From: Chloroflexota bacterium
Lineage (GTDB): Bacteria; Chloroflexota; Dehalococcoidia; Bin125
Direction: 5' to 3'
NCBI GenBank assembly: GCA_028873865.1
Contig: JAPPNI010000029.1
Coordinates: 1 to 64,000, forward strand
Length of the DNA stretch: 64,000 bases
The translations under genes and the position numbers were made by a program. The notes below the pieces were generated by a model that was given only the letters and a program-made list of their open reading frames with translations, was not told the origin of the DNA and ran no database searches. Shown one piece after another: positions 53,518 to 62,667 of this stretch (the stretch's first letter is position 1; every line of letters starts with the position of its first letter).

Positions 53518-54405
53518 TCAGTTCGGGGCGCCTCCGCGCGCCGAGATCGCAGCTTCGGTATCGCCCGCAGCCGGGATGAACAGCGGCCGCCCGTACTGCT
53601 CGAGCAGGTACTCGCCAATCATCGCCTGGATGTCGTCCCGGATCAGAAAGGCCGAGAAGGCTCTCGACGCGACCGTGTTGATCCGTCCCTTGCCGCCCTC
53701 GACTTCCATCACGCTGTAGAAGTTGAGCAGTTTGGGATCACCCTCCACCAGCGGAGTCAGATCCTCGAGGTCGGACGAGAGCGCCAGATAGGTTCCCCGG
53801 TCGGTCAGGCTATAGGCGGCGCGCTGGTTGGCCACAGTCAGCGTCGCTGACATGCCCTGTCCGACGTCCAGATACCACCCGTTGGACTTCGTCGAGGGGG
53901 ACAGGCCCGCGTCCGACCAGAGGGACAGTTCCTTCTTATGCGTGCCGCTGTCGTCCCCGCGCGATGCGAATGCAGCGCCGGCCGCGGCAATCTGACCGAG
54001 CGCCGCCGACACGTCGGTCATTCCCGCCACCCCGGCAGGATCGTCGAGTGGACCGACGATGACGAAATCGTTGTAGGCGATCAGCGTGCGGCTGGTGACG
54101 TCACCGGTGTCGACCAGCATCTGCTCCGACGCCGGAGCGTGAGTGAGCAGCACGTCGGCGTTGCCGTCGGCGCCCATGCGCAACGCGGCGCCGGTGCCCA
54201 CGGCGATGATCTTGACCGTGATCTCTTCCTCCGCTTCAAAGATCGGCACCAGCTGGTCGAGCAGTCCCGAGTCGTTGAGCGAGGTCGTCGTCGCCAGGAT
54301 CAGTTCGTCTTCGTTGTAACCGGGATCGCCGCCGCACGCTGCAGCCAGACCAGCGACCGCAACGGCGACCAGCGCGAACCAGCCCAGCACGAGTGCTCGG
54401 CTCAT
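53518..54405 (-). CDS. tupA: Tungstate-binding lipoprotein
   Basis: A 295-residue exported binding protein. The signal ends in the lipobox LAAAC (Cys24). The mature part starts LILATTTSLNDSGLLDQLVP, and continues with AVGTGAALRMGADGNADVLL, THAPASEQMLVDTGDV and YNDFVIVGPLDDPAGVAG. These are the TupA motifs that bind tungstate with high affinity over molybdate. It lies 27 bases after cysN on the same strand. That position, in a sulfate activation operon, makes sulfate a possible alternative ligand. Confidence 0.88.
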   Translation of the reverse strand: MSRALVLGWFALVAVAVAGLAAACGGDPGYNEDELILATTTSLNDSGLLDQLVPIFEAEEEITVKIIAVGTGAALRMGADGNADVLLTHAPASEQMLVDTGDVTSRTLIAYNDFVIVGPLDDPAGVAGMTDVSAALGQIAAAGAAFASRGDDSGTHKKELSLWSDAGLSPSTKSNGWYLDVGQGMSATLTVANQRAAYSLTDRGTYLALSSDLEDLTPLVEGDPKLLNFYSVMEVEGGKGRINTVASRAFSAFLIRDDIQAMIGEYLLEQYGRPLFIPAAGDTEAAISARGGAPN

Positions 54406-54432
54406 CGGACCTCCCCGGATTCGGTTCGAGAA

Positions 54433-55737
54433 CTATTCGCCGGCCGTGATCATTCCCGCGCCGACGGTTGCGGACGTGGCCTCATCGATCAGGATGAACG
54501 CGCCGGTCTCGCGCGACTCATCGTATGGGTCGACCGACAGAGGCGCCATGAGCCGCAGCCGCACCCGTCCGATTTCGTTCAACGACAGTTGCGAGGCCGT
54601 CAGGTCGTACTCGAGCGTGTTGACGTCGAGCCGCGCGCCGACCTCTTCCACCAGGGCCCGGGTCGTCTGCGTCGTGTGTTTGACCACCAGCCGGTCGCGC
54701 TCGCGCAGCGGCGCCCGATCGCTCATCCAGCAAATGTGCGCGTCAATCGAACTCGCGGCGATCGGCGGATGCTCTGCGTCGACGATCATCGATCCCCGGC
54801 GGATGTCCAGCTGGTCCGCCAGTCGCACGGTCACCGCCATGGGAGGCGTCGCTTCGGACAACTGCTGGTCGAATGCGTCGATCCCGGTCACCGTGGTCTC
54901 CGCCCCCGACGGCATCACCTTGACACGGTCGCCGACTCGCAGCACGCCCGACGCCATCGTTCCGGCGTAACCGCGATAGTCGTGATACGCGTCCCGCAGG
55001 GGTCGAACGACGTACTGCACCGGAAACCGGGAAGCGTGGTGTTGCGGCGGCTCCGACGCCTCCAGCGTCTCAAGCAGCTCCAGCAGCGGCGGACCGGAGT
55101 ACCACGACATGCGCTGGGACGGCTCCACGACCCAGTCGCCGAACTTGGCCGAGATCGGAATCGCTCGCACATCGGTCACGCCCATGCGTCCCGCGAATCG
55201 AGTGAGCTCCTCTGCGATCTCCTCAAACACCGATCGATTCCAATCGACCAGGTCCATCTTGTTCACGCAGAGCACGAAGTGCCGGATGCCGAGCAGGTTG
55301 GACAGATACGCATGACGACGCGTCTGCTCCAGGACGCCGCGACGGGCGTCGACCAGCAGCAGCGCGGCATCGGCGGTCGACGCGCCGGTGACCATGTTGC
55401 GCGTGTACTGCACGTGGCCGGGCGTGTCGGCGAGGATGAACTTGCGCTGTGGCGTCGAAAAATAGCGATAGGCGACGTCAATCGTGATGCCCTGCTCACG
55501 CTCCGAGCGCAGGCCGTCCGTCAGATAGGCCAGGTTGACATCGTCCTCGCCGCGCGTACGCGAGGTCCGCTCGATCGCTTCCATCTGGTCGATGAACGTC
55601 TGCTTGGAGTCGAACAGGAGCCGGCCGATCAAGGTCGACTTGCCGTCGTCAACGGAGCCCGCCGTGGCCAGGCGCAGGAGCGTCCGCTGGTCCGGACCGA
55701 GCGGGTCGAGCGGATCCGCCAGTGCTGCCGTCGTCAC
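54433..55737 (-). CDS. cysN: Sulfate adenylyltransferase subunit 1 (GTPase)
   Basis: A 434-residue EF-Tu-like GTPase. G1 is GSVDDGKST (27-35), G3 DTPGH (104-108) and G4 NKMD (159-162). EQGITIDVAYRYFSTPQRKF is the CysN switch region. Two beta domains follow. It drives the synthesis of adenosine phosphosulfate from sulfate and ATP together with CysD. The GTG start shares one base with the cysD stop (TAGTG). No APS kinase domain is fused, and cysC and cysH are absent from the window. Confidence 0.94.
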   Translation of the reverse strand: MTTAALADPLDPLGPDQRTLLRLATAGSVDDGKSTLIGRLLFDSKQTFIDQMEAIERTSRTRGEDDVNLAYLTDGLRSEREQGITIDVAYRYFSTPQRKFILADTPGHVQYTRNMVTGASTADAALLLVDARRGVLEQTRRHAYLSNLLGIRHFVLCVNKMDLVDWNRSVFEEIAEELTRFAGRMGVTDVRAIPISAKFGDWVVEPSQRMSWYSGPPLLELLETLEASEPPQHHASRFPVQYVVRPLRDAYHDYRGYAGTMASGVLRVGDRVKVMPSGAETTVTGIDAFDQQLSEATPPMAVTVRLADQLDIRRGSMIVDAEHPPIAASSIDAHICWMSDRAPLRERDRLVVKHTTQTTRALVEEVGARLDVNTLEYDLTASQLSLNEIGRVRLRLMAPLSVDPYDESRETGAFILIDEATSATVGAGMITAGE

Positions 55738-56660
55738 TAGAAGTACCCCTCGCGCTTGCGATCTTCCATTGCGGCCTCCGAGAACCGGTCGTCTGCCCGG
55801 GTCTCGCCGCGTTCCGTGATCCGCGTCGCCGCAATCTCGGCGACGACCGCCTCAAGCGTCTCCGCTTCCGACAGCACGCCGGCTGTACAGGTCATGTCGC
55901 CGACCGTACGGAATCGCACCCGTGCGTCAAACGGATCCTCGCCCGGCAATCGCGGAACAAACTCCGAGACGGGAAACAGCATCCCGTCGCGTCTGAACAT
56001 CGCCCGTTCGTGGGCGAAGTAGATCGATGGAATCTCAAGTTCCTCCCGCTTGATGTACTGCCAGACGTCGAGCTCGGTCCAATTCGAGAGCGGGAAGGCG
56101 CGGATGTGCTCGCCCCGTGTCAGCTTTCCGTTGTACAGGTTCCACAGCTCGGGACGCTGGTTGGACGGGTCCCACTGGCCAAACGCGTCGCGGAATGAGA
56201 AGATCCGCTCCTTGGCCCGCGCCTTCTCTTCGTCTCGCCGGGCGCCGCCGAACAGCGCATCAAAGTTGTGCTCCAGCACCGCGTCGAGCAACGTGACCGT
56301 CTGCAACCGGTTGCGGGACGCCCGCGGCCCGACCTCCTCCACCACGCGGCCCTGATCGATCGACTCCTGCACCGAGGCGACGAACAGTTCCACGTCCAGC
56401 TCAGCCACGCGTCGATCGCGATACTCAATCGCTTCGGGAAAGTTGTGGCCTGTGTCGACATGCATGACGGGGAACGGGATTCGCGCCGGCCAGAACGCCT
56501 TCTCGGCCAGACGCAGCATCACGATCGAGTCTTTGCCGCCCGAGAACAGCAGGCAGGGCCGTTCCAACTCGGCCGCGACTTCGCGAATGATGTGGATGCC
56601 CTCGGCTTCGAGCCAGGACAGCGTGTCCAGTGATGCCGGTCGGGTCGCCGTTGTCGTCAT
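55737..56660 (-). CDS. cysD: Sulfate adenylyltransferase subunit 2
   Basis: A 307-residue N-type ATP pyrophosphatase. The PP-loop is FSGGKDSIVMLRL (39-51). PFPVMHVDTGHNFPEAIEYR, FGGARRDEEKARAKERIFSF and QRPELWNLYNGKLTRGEHIR are typical of CysD. GAGGAG lies just before the ATG at 56660. It makes APS with CysN, the first step of sulfate assimilation. It is the first gene of a probable cysD-cysN-tupA-tupB-tupC operon. Confidence 0.95.
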   Translation of the reverse strand: MTTTATRPASLDTLSWLEAEGIHIIREVAAELERPCLLFSGGKDSIVMLRLAEKAFWPARIPFPVMHVDTGHNFPEAIEYRDRRVAELDVELFVASVQESIDQGRVVEEVGPRASRNRLQTVTLLDAVLEHNFDALFGGARRDEEKARAKERIFSFRDAFGQWDPSNQRPELWNLYNGKLTRGEHIRAFPLSNWTELDVWQYIKREELEIPSIYFAHERAMFRRDGMLFPVSEFVPRLPGEDPFDARVRFRTVGDMTCTAGVLSEAETLEAVVAEIAATRITERGETRADDRFSEAAMEDRKREGYF

Positions 56661-56710
56661 TGGCTCCTCACTGCAGCTCAGAATCAATCATGACAAACAT
56701 TACTAGATCA

Positions 56711-56722
56711 CTCATATATGAG
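56711..56722. promoter_or_regulatory. Palindrome between cysD and MOSC genes
   Basis: CTCATATATGAG is a perfect 12-bp palindrome in an AT-rich patch 51 bases upstream of cysD and 75 bases upstream of the divergent MOSC gene. It could be an operator for either gene or overlap a -10 element. Confidence 0.35.
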
Positions 56723-56796
56723 GCATTGAGTACCCTGCCCGCCAGTGCAAGAAATCACACACAGGCAACACAGCCTGGGCCCGAAAGGTGTCGCCG

Positions 56797-57663
56797 ATGA
56801 GCGTGGGAACCATTAGCCAACTCTGGCGCTACCCGGTCAAGTCAATGGCGGGCGAGCAACTCTCGGCCGCCGAGATCGATCAGAACGGCGTCGCCGGCGA
56901 CCGTGGCTGGGCCGTCCGCGAGATCGAAGCCGACGTCACGCGCAACGCTCGCGAGATGCCGAAGCTGTTGCAGTTCGCGTCTGCCTACGCCGAGTCTCCG
57001 AGTTTCGAGCAGCGTTCGCCGGCGGTGACGATCACGACGCCCGACAACGTCCAGGTCCAGTCCGCCGACGAGGATCGTGATCAGCAGCTCAGCGAGATCC
57101 TGGGCCGCCCGGTCATGCTGACGCCGCTGCATCCCGCCGATGACCTCGCCTGGTACGCGCGCGCGCAGATGCCGGAGGGCATCGATCCGATGCAGGCGCT
57201 GCGCCAGCTGATGGGGATGCAGGAGGACGATCCGTTGCCCGATTTCTCCGGGCTGCCGGCAGACCTGCAAAATTTCTCGACACCACCAGGCACGTACTTC
57301 GACTGCTACCCCATTCACATCATGACCACGTCTTCACTCAGCACGCTCGCGTCCGCCGGAGGCGGCGACGATGTCGACGTACGCCGCTTCCGACCCAACG
57401 TCCTGATCGACACCGGCGACGCCGAAGGATTGCTCGAGGTCGACTGGACCGGGAAGAAGCTACGCCTGGGTGAGGTCGTGATCGAGCTGCAGACGACGAC
57501 CGTGCGCTGCTCCGTCCCGGCCCATGCCCAGCGGGATTTCGGCTCCAGCCGCGCCGTGGGCCGCGCACTGATCGAGAACACCAAGCAGCACCTGGGTAGC
57601 TATTGCAATGTGCTGGAGGGCGGAACGGTCAGGCTCGGCGACGCGGTGGAACTCGTCGATTAG
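56797..57663 (+). CDS. MOSC domain protein
   Basis: A 288-residue protein starting MSVGTISQLWRYPVKSMAGE, the MOSC N-terminal (beta-barrel) signature. Later parts are FDCYPIHIMTTSSLSTLAS, VRRFRPNVLIDTGD and TTTVRCSVPAHAQRDFG, whose Cys is the conserved sulfur/molybdenum ligand position. MOSC proteins handle molybdenum cofactor sulfur or reduce N-hydroxylated compounds. It is divergent from cysD and the tungstate transporter, a link between sulfur and molybdenum/tungsten metabolism. The ATG is preferred to a GTG three codons earlier. The stop overlaps the convergent DUF3179 stop. Confidence 0.88.
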   Translation: MSVGTISQLWRYPVKSMAGEQLSAAEIDQNGVAGDRGWAVREIEADVTRNAREMPKLLQFASAYAESPSFEQRSPAVTITTPDNVQVQSADEDRDQQLSEILGRPVMLTPLHPADDLAWYARAQMPEGIDPMQALRQLMGMQEDDPLPDFSGLPADLQNFSTPPGTYFDCYPIHIMTTSSLSTLASAGGGDDVDVRRFRPNVLIDTGDAEGLLEVDWTGKKLRLGEVVIELQTTTVRCSVPAHAQRDFGSSRAVGRALIENTKQHLGSYCNVLEGGTVRLGDAVELVD

Positions 57664-59174
57664 CCCTCGTCTGCATCTCCGCCCGCCGAGGCCAGCGACA
57701 CCACCTCGGTGTCGGGATGGAAGGCCTGCCAGGCGAACCAGAAGTGGTCCGAGTGGATCACCCTGGTGAGTTGCGAACCTGTCAGTTCGCCCTTGACCGC
57801 ACGGCCGAAGATGTCCCAGACGGAACCGGTCTGATCATCGACGAATGTCTGACCGGCCTCGTCCGCCGGGTTGACGCTGAAGGTCAGCGCCCGCCCGTTC
57901 AGGTTCGAATCGAAGACGGCAGTCGTGCCGACTTCTCGTCCGTCTCTAAGGATGCCCGCATCAAGAATTGATGTCGCACCCGGCGTCCAGAAGACGGCGA
58001 GATCGATGCCGTCGAACGTTTCATGAACGACCCGCTCCTGCTCCAGCGTCGACCAGGCAAACGCGATCGCGGCGCCGGAGGGACCCTCGATGCTCACGAC
58101 CCGCTCGGCCGGTGGCAGACGCTCGTCAATCGAATCGCGGTCGAAGAAGAATGAGTACGGCCCGCCGTTCTCGGGATTGTCATATCCCCGATACGGATTC
58201 TGTCCGTAGGGTCGATCCCAACCGGTTTCGCGTGACATCACCAGCGCGTCGGGATAGGCCGAACGAAGCTGACCGACCGTGACGACCGTGGCCGGAACGT
58301 ACTTCAGCCGTGCGCCGACCATCGCGCCGACGATCGCCCGTCCCGACGACTGCTGCCAAAGCGATTCGGTATTGCGGTCGTACATCACCAGGTCCGAGTT
58401 GCGCAGCAATCCGGAGACACCGAACTTGAACACCTCGTCGCCGATCTGCGACTCGAAGGCGATCGCCGTGTTACACAGCGGACAGAACGTCACCGCGACG
58501 GGCACGCCGCCGATCGTGTCGTTGACGATCTCGTGCCAGGTCAGGATCTCAAGTGGGAAGCCGCGAATGTCGCCGTTGACGTTGACCTGCACCAGCGGGA
58601 CGTTGTCCGTATAGACCTCGGACGCCTCTTCCAGTGTCCAGTAGAGCGGCCCGGAGATCGCCGGAATCGCGTCGCGGATGGCGCCCTGCGAGAGTTCGCC
58701 CAGGTCGATCAGGCGGATGCTCCAGATCGTTCCCCAATCGCGACCGAAGTATTCCGGACGCTCGGAATCGCGGATGATCGGAATGCCCTCAGTGGTCTCG
58801 GCCGCGTCAAGCGGCAGGAACGTGGTCGTCCCCGGCGGCAGAGAGACGGCTTGCTGCTCCTGCTGGGGGTCAACCTGTTCCTGCTGAACCTGTTCGGCTT
58901 CCTGTGTCTGCTCATCGACATCTGCTTGCGGGGAATCTTCGCCCGACTGAGATGCTGGTTGCCCGGCCTGAGCGCCCCCCTGCTCCTGTTGGACCGGCTG
59001 CTCGTCCTGGGCCTGAACAGGCGAGTCCTGCCGGGTTTGTTCGGTATCGGTGACCGATGGCTGCTCGGACACCTGATCGATCTCGTCGTTGCAGGCCGTC
59101 AGCACGAGGGCCGCCACCGCAGCGATCAGGGCGGCAATGCCGACCATTCGCGCCGAGTTCCGTATGATCTGCAT
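57660..59174 (-). CDS. DUF3179 lipoprotein with glutamine-rich linker (second copy)
   Basis: A 504-residue exported protein. MQIIRNSARMVGIAALIAAV and a lipobox LTAC (Cys28) form the signal. Residues about 35-100 are Gln/Glu/Ala-rich low complexity. The DUF3179 domain has WHEIVNDTIGGVPVAVTFC, CPLCNTAIAFESQIG, LVMYDRNTESLWQQSSG and VSRETGWDRPYGQNPYRGYD. It is a paralogue of the 14236 gene product, and both keep the CxxC pair. The function is unknown. A start four codons earlier (59186) is also possible. Confidence 0.87.
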   Translation of the reverse strand: MQIIRNSARMVGIAALIAAVAALVLTACNDEIDQVSEQPSVTDTEQTRQDSPVQAQDEQPVQQEQGGAQAGQPASQSGEDSPQADVDEQTQEAEQVQQEQVDPQQEQQAVSLPPGTTTFLPLDAAETTEGIPIIRDSERPEYFGRDWGTIWSIRLIDLGELSQGAIRDAIPAISGPLYWTLEEASEVYTDNVPLVQVNVNGDIRGFPLEILTWHEIVNDTIGGVPVAVTFCPLCNTAIAFESQIGDEVFKFGVSGLLRNSDLVMYDRNTESLWQQSSGRAIVGAMVGARLKYVPATVVTVGQLRSAYPDALVMSRETGWDRPYGQNPYRGYDNPENGGPYSFFFDRDSIDERLPPAERVVSIEGPSGAAIAFAWSTLEQERVVHETFDGIDLAVFWTPGATSILDAGILRDGREVGTTAVFDSNLNGRALTFSVNPADEAGQTFVDDQTGSVWDIFGRAVKGELTGSQLTRVIHSDHFWFAWQAFHPDTEVVSLASAGGDADEG

Positions 59175-59259
59175 GACCCTGAGCATACGCGCGAATCAGG
59201 TGTTGCAAGCCCGGTCCGGGCGAGTATCGAAGCCGTCGATGAGGTCTGCCGGAGGCGAT

Positions 59260-59694
59260 ATGTCCGCCGTCGAATCGAGCGCCGATCCCCTCGAGGACCG
59301 GCGAGCAGTTCTGGAGGCCAACCGCGCCTTCTACGAGGCGTTCAACGCGCGCGACGTCGAAGCGATGGCCGATCTCTGGCTACGCAGCGAGGACGTGACC
59401 TGTGTCCATCCGCATCGCAACGTGACCACGGGTCACGCCGAGGTCCAGCGCACCTGGCGTGCGATCCTGACCAATCCCGACCAGCCCAGGATTGTGTTCG
59501 CCGCCGAAGAGGCGCGGGTCGTCGGCGATATCGGCATCGTCGCCGGACGCGAGGTCGTCGCCGGCGTGCCGATCGTGGCGACCAACATCTACCAGCGCTC
59601 GCGCAGCGCCGATTTGACCGACAATGCGGACACCCCGGCCGACACGTGGCTACTGATCCATCACCACGGCAGCCCGGTCCTGCACACCGAGTAG
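59260..59694 (+). CDS. SnoaL/NTF2-like protein
   Basis: A 144-residue protein with an NTF2-like cone fold: RRAVLEANRAFYEAFNARDVEAMADLW, then VTCVHPHRNVTTGHAEVQRTW. Strands follow in ARVVGDIGIVAGREVVAG. The C-terminus (TWLLIHHHGSPVLH) has three His in a row. The ATG at 59260 has GGAGG upstream. The family includes polyketide cyclases, ketosteroid isomerases and unknown binding proteins. It lies 20 bases before the peroxiredoxin gene. Confidence 0.82.
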   Translation: MSAVESSADPLEDRRAVLEANRAFYEAFNARDVEAMADLWLRSEDVTCVHPHRNVTTGHAEVQRTWRAILTNPDQPRIVFAAEEARVVGDIGIVAGREVVAGVPIVATNIYQRSRSADLTDNADTPADTWLLIHHHGSPVLHTE

Positions 59695-59714
59695 CGCAAC
59701 GGAAGGCAATTCTG

Positions 59715-60188
59715 ATGCCCGTCACGCTCGCAAAAGGCGACCACGCTCCCGACTTCGAACTGACCGACCAGGATGGCGGTGTTCACAAGCTGTCCGACTA
59801 CGCCGGGCAAACCGTGGTGCTCTACTTCTATCCGCGCGACGACACACCGGGATGCACCAGGCAGGCCTGCTCGTTCCGTGACGAGATGGATGACATTCAG
59901 GCCGAGGGCGCGATTGTGCTCGGGGTCTCGACCGACGATGCCGAGTCGCACCAGAAGTTCCGCGACAAGTACGAGCTGAACTTCCCGCTGCTGGTCGACA
60001 CCGACGCCGAGGTTGCGACCAGCTACGGGGCATGGGGCGAGAAGGTGTTGTACGGACGCAAGAGCATAGGCATGACCCGTGCTACATTCGTCATCGGACC
60101 GGACGGCGTGTTGACCAAGGTCTGGAAGCGCGCCAAGGCCGCCGATCATGGCCAGGCGGTCCTCAAGGCCCTGCGGACGGGCCGCTGA
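59715..60188 (+). CDS. bcp: Thiol peroxidase, Bcp/PrxQ-type peroxiredoxin
   Basis: A 157-residue protein. YFYPRDDTPGCTRQACSFRD holds the peroxidatic Cys47 and the resolving Cys52 five residues later, as in atypical 2-Cys PrxQ enzymes. VLGVSTDDAESHQKFRDKYE and RATFVIGPDGVLTKVWKRAK complete the fold. It reduces hydrogen and organic peroxides with thioredoxin. GGAAGG precedes the ATG. It lies 31 bases upstream of the zinc-binding lipoprotein gene. Confidence 0.93.
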   Translation: MPVTLAKGDHAPDFELTDQDGGVHKLSDYAGQTVVLYFYPRDDTPGCTRQACSFRDEMDDIQAEGAIVLGVSTDDAESHQKFRDKYELNFPLLVDTDAEVATSYGAWGEKVLYGRKSIGMTRATFVIGPDGVLTKVWKRAKAADHGQAVLKALRTGR

Positions 60189-60219
60189 CAACAGTTTGTC
60201 CGCCTAGAGCGAGTCCCGA

Positions 60220-62643
60220 ATGTCCCGTTTTGTCAAGTTGGCGCTTGGCGCCCTGGTCGCGCTGTCGCTTGCGGCTGTGCTCGTCGTCGGCTGCTCCGAC
60301 GACGATCAGTCACAGCAACAACAGACGGCTGCCCAGCGACAGACACAGCAGCAGGAGAGCGAGGCCGCGGCGACTGCTCAATCCAGCGCTGCGCAGGAGC
60401 AGCAGCAACAGGAGCAGCCCCAGGCAGACTCCGGGTATGCGCTCAACGTCGTGGTTTCGACGCAGATCATCGCCGACTGGGTGCGCCAGATCGGCGGAGA
60501 GTATGTCAACGTGCAGGCCCTGGTACCGGCCGGCGCTGACGCGCACACGATCGAGTTAAGCGTGTCGGACATCCGCGCGGTCGCCGAGGCGGACCTGGTA
60601 ATCATCAACGGGGCGGGGCTGGAATCTTCCTATGAGGCCGCGATCCTCGAGAACTCAGATCACGTCCTCAACCTCGTAGAGGCAATCGAAGATGCGGGCT
60701 TCGAGCTCGCGCCCTTCGAAGGGATGATGGCCGAGCACGGTCATGAAGACGAGCATGAAGACGAACAGGCCCATGAAGATGAAGATGGGCACGACCACGA
60801 AGAGGATAAAGGGCACGACGACGAGGAGATGCACGACGACGATCACGGCTCGGCAGAAGCCATCGGCCGGTTGCTGATCGCCGACGCGTTGGAAGCGCAT
60901 CTCTCCGTCATCGACCTCACAACTGAGGACGTCGACAGTGGGCTGTTCGAGATCGCTGCTCCTCGCGCGCGCGTCCTTCCCAGTCCCACGCACCGCTACG
61001 GCTTCGTGCTGGCGCGCGGACCCGAAGATGGCGACGACCGCGTGCATATCTTTGATGGCGGCGTCTTCCTCGCCAAGCACGACGACCACTACGACCTCGT
61101 CAGCGAACCCGTCTCCCGCCACTCGCTCGAGATCGTCGAAGAGAACCCCATTCACTACGTCAACAGTCACGGCTGGACGGCGATCTTCGCCGACACCAGC
61201 GGGCACGTGATTCTGATCAATGAACACGACCTGGCCACGACCCAGGGCGACTACCAGCCGATCGTGCTCGAGGCCGGGCCGCAGCACGGCGCAGCCCTGG
61301 TGATGAGCGATGACCACGTGGTCGTAACGACCAAGAATCCCGACGATCCTGATGACGTTCTGCCGGTCGGCGTTGAGGTGTGGACGTTCGACGGAGAAGT
61401 TGTCTACGACGCCAGCAACCGTTCCTGCCCGGGCATGCACGGCGAAGCGCACAATGAGCACGGCGCGGTCTTCGGCTGCGTCGGCGGCGTGCTCTTCCTG
61501 CACGCACACGACGGTGAGTACGAGCACGAGTTCATTGACAACCCGTCTGAGATGCGCGATGACTCCCGGATCGGTTCGGCCTACGCCCACTATCACGTTG
61601 AGCATTTCTTCGGCAAGGCCTCTTACTTCGACGGTCGGGGCTTCGCCGACGACGGCATCTGGCTGATCGATGCCGCTCACCTCGAGATGCGCCAGGTGTT
61701 CAGCGAGCCGAGCGTCTCGCTGGCATTCTCAAGCGACGGCGAGATCTTCTTCATCCTGGGCGCTGACGGCGTGCTGCACGCCTTGGATGCTCACGACGGA
61801 GACCTGCTCTGGACTATGGAGTTGGTCGAACCGGGCGAGACTGGCAATGCCGCCATGATCGTCGTGGGCGAAATGATGTATGTCGCCGATCCCAACAGTG
61901 GTCACGTCATCGCCGTCCATCTCGAGGACATGGAAATCGAAGAGGAATGGGATGTCGGCGGCGCTCCGTCGAGCCTGGCCTTCGTCGGAGTCCTCGACTC
62001 GAGCGGTGCGCCCGATGCCGGCCACGAGGACGAGCATGGGCACGAAGAGGGCGAAGAGCACGACGAGGAAGAACACGAAGAAGACGAACACGGGCATGAT
62101 GAAGAGGAAGACGACCACGGGCACGCCCACGATCACGGTGACGAGGACCCGCATATCTGGTTCGACGTCGATCTGGCATCTGCGGCCATCGTTGCGATCG
62201 CCGATGAGCTCAGTCACCTGAGCCCCGACGCCGCGGACGTCTTCAGCGATCGACTCGAGCTGTACCTCGCCGAGATCGCAGAGGCCGACGCCGAGGTGCA
62301 GGCCTTGCTCGCGGGCATCAGCGACAGCCAGCGTCTGTTGGTCACGTTCCACGACGCGTTCGGCTACTTCGCCCGCCGCTACGGCCTCGAAGTCGCCGGT
62401 TTCGTGGTCGAAGGGCCCGAACAGGGCGTGAGCGCTGAGGCGTTGGCCGAGCTGATCGAACTGATCGAGCATGAGGGCGTCGAGACGGTCTTCCACGAGC
62501 CGCAGTTCGACTCAGCGATCCTCGACACGGTCGCCGATGAAACCGGCGCCAAGCGCGGCATCATCTGGTCGCAGCCGACGGAGGATAACCCGACCTACCT
62601 CGGGATCCTGCTCGGCAATGCCCGAGCGATCGCCGAGCAGTAG
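60220..62643 (+). CDS. Zinc-binding lipoprotein (ZnuA/AztC type) with inserted AztD-like metallochaperone domain
   Basis: An 807-residue exported protein. A signal with lipobox VVGC (Cys25) is followed by a Gln-rich tether (32-70). The N-lobe of a ZnuA-type protein (72-167) includes LVPAGADAHTIELS with His109. A first His/Asp/Glu loop spans 171-210. An AztD-like beta-propeller (about 211-597) follows: LPSPTHRYGFVLARG, GPQHGAALVMSDDHVVVT, CPGMHGEAHNEHGAVFGC. A second His/Asp/Glu loop spans 601-641. The C-lobe (643-807) has DPHIWFDV (His645), VTFHDAFGYFARRYGL (His711) and HEPQFDSA (Glu760). The zinc ligands of both lobes are intact. In known bacteria AztC and AztD are separate proteins. A metal permease gene lies nearby. 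Confidence 0.88.
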   Translation: MSRFVKLALGALVALSLAAVLVVGCSDDDQSQQQQTAAQRQTQQQESEAAATAQSSAAQEQQQQEQPQADSGYALNVVVSTQIIADWVRQIGGEYVNVQALVPAGADAHTIELSVSDIRAVAEADLVIINGAGLESSYEAAILENSDHVLNLVEAIEDAGFELAPFEGMMAEHGHEDEHEDEQAHEDEDGHDHEEDKGHDDEEMHDDDHGSAEAIGRLLIADALEAHLSVIDLTTEDVDSGLFEIAAPRARVLPSPTHRYGFVLARGPEDGDDRVHIFDGGVFLAKHDDHYDLVSEPVSRHSLEIVEENPIHYVNSHGWTAIFADTSGHVILINEHDLATTQGDYQPIVLEAGPQHGAALVMSDDHVVVTTKNPDDPDDVLPVGVEVWTFDGEVVYDASNRSCPGMHGEAHNEHGAVFGCVGGVLFLHAHDGEYEHEFIDNPSEMRDDSRIGSAYAHYHVEHFFGKASYFDGRGFADDGIWLIDAAHLEMRQVFSEPSVSLAFSSDGEIFFILGADGVLHALDAHDGDLLWTMELVEPGETGNAAMIVVGEMMYVADPNSGHVIAVHLEDMEIEEEWDVGGAPSSLAFVGVLDSSGAPDAGHEDEHGHEEGEEHDEEEHEEDEHGHDEEEDDHGHAHDHGDEDPHIWFDVDLASAAIVAIADELSHLSPDAADVFSDRLELYLAEIAEADAEVQALLAGISDSQRLLVTFHDAFGYFARRYGLEVAGFVVEGPEQGVSAEALAELIELIEHEGVETVFHEPQFDSAILDTVADETGAKRGIIWSQPTEDNPTYLGILLGNARAIAEQ

Positions 62644-62667
62644 CGCTCATCCTCCGGCAACGAATGC

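Noticed and set aside
53938..55740. 600-codon plus-strand open frame
   Set aside because: Antisense to tupA and cysN, which both carry clear motifs. No domain is visible in it.
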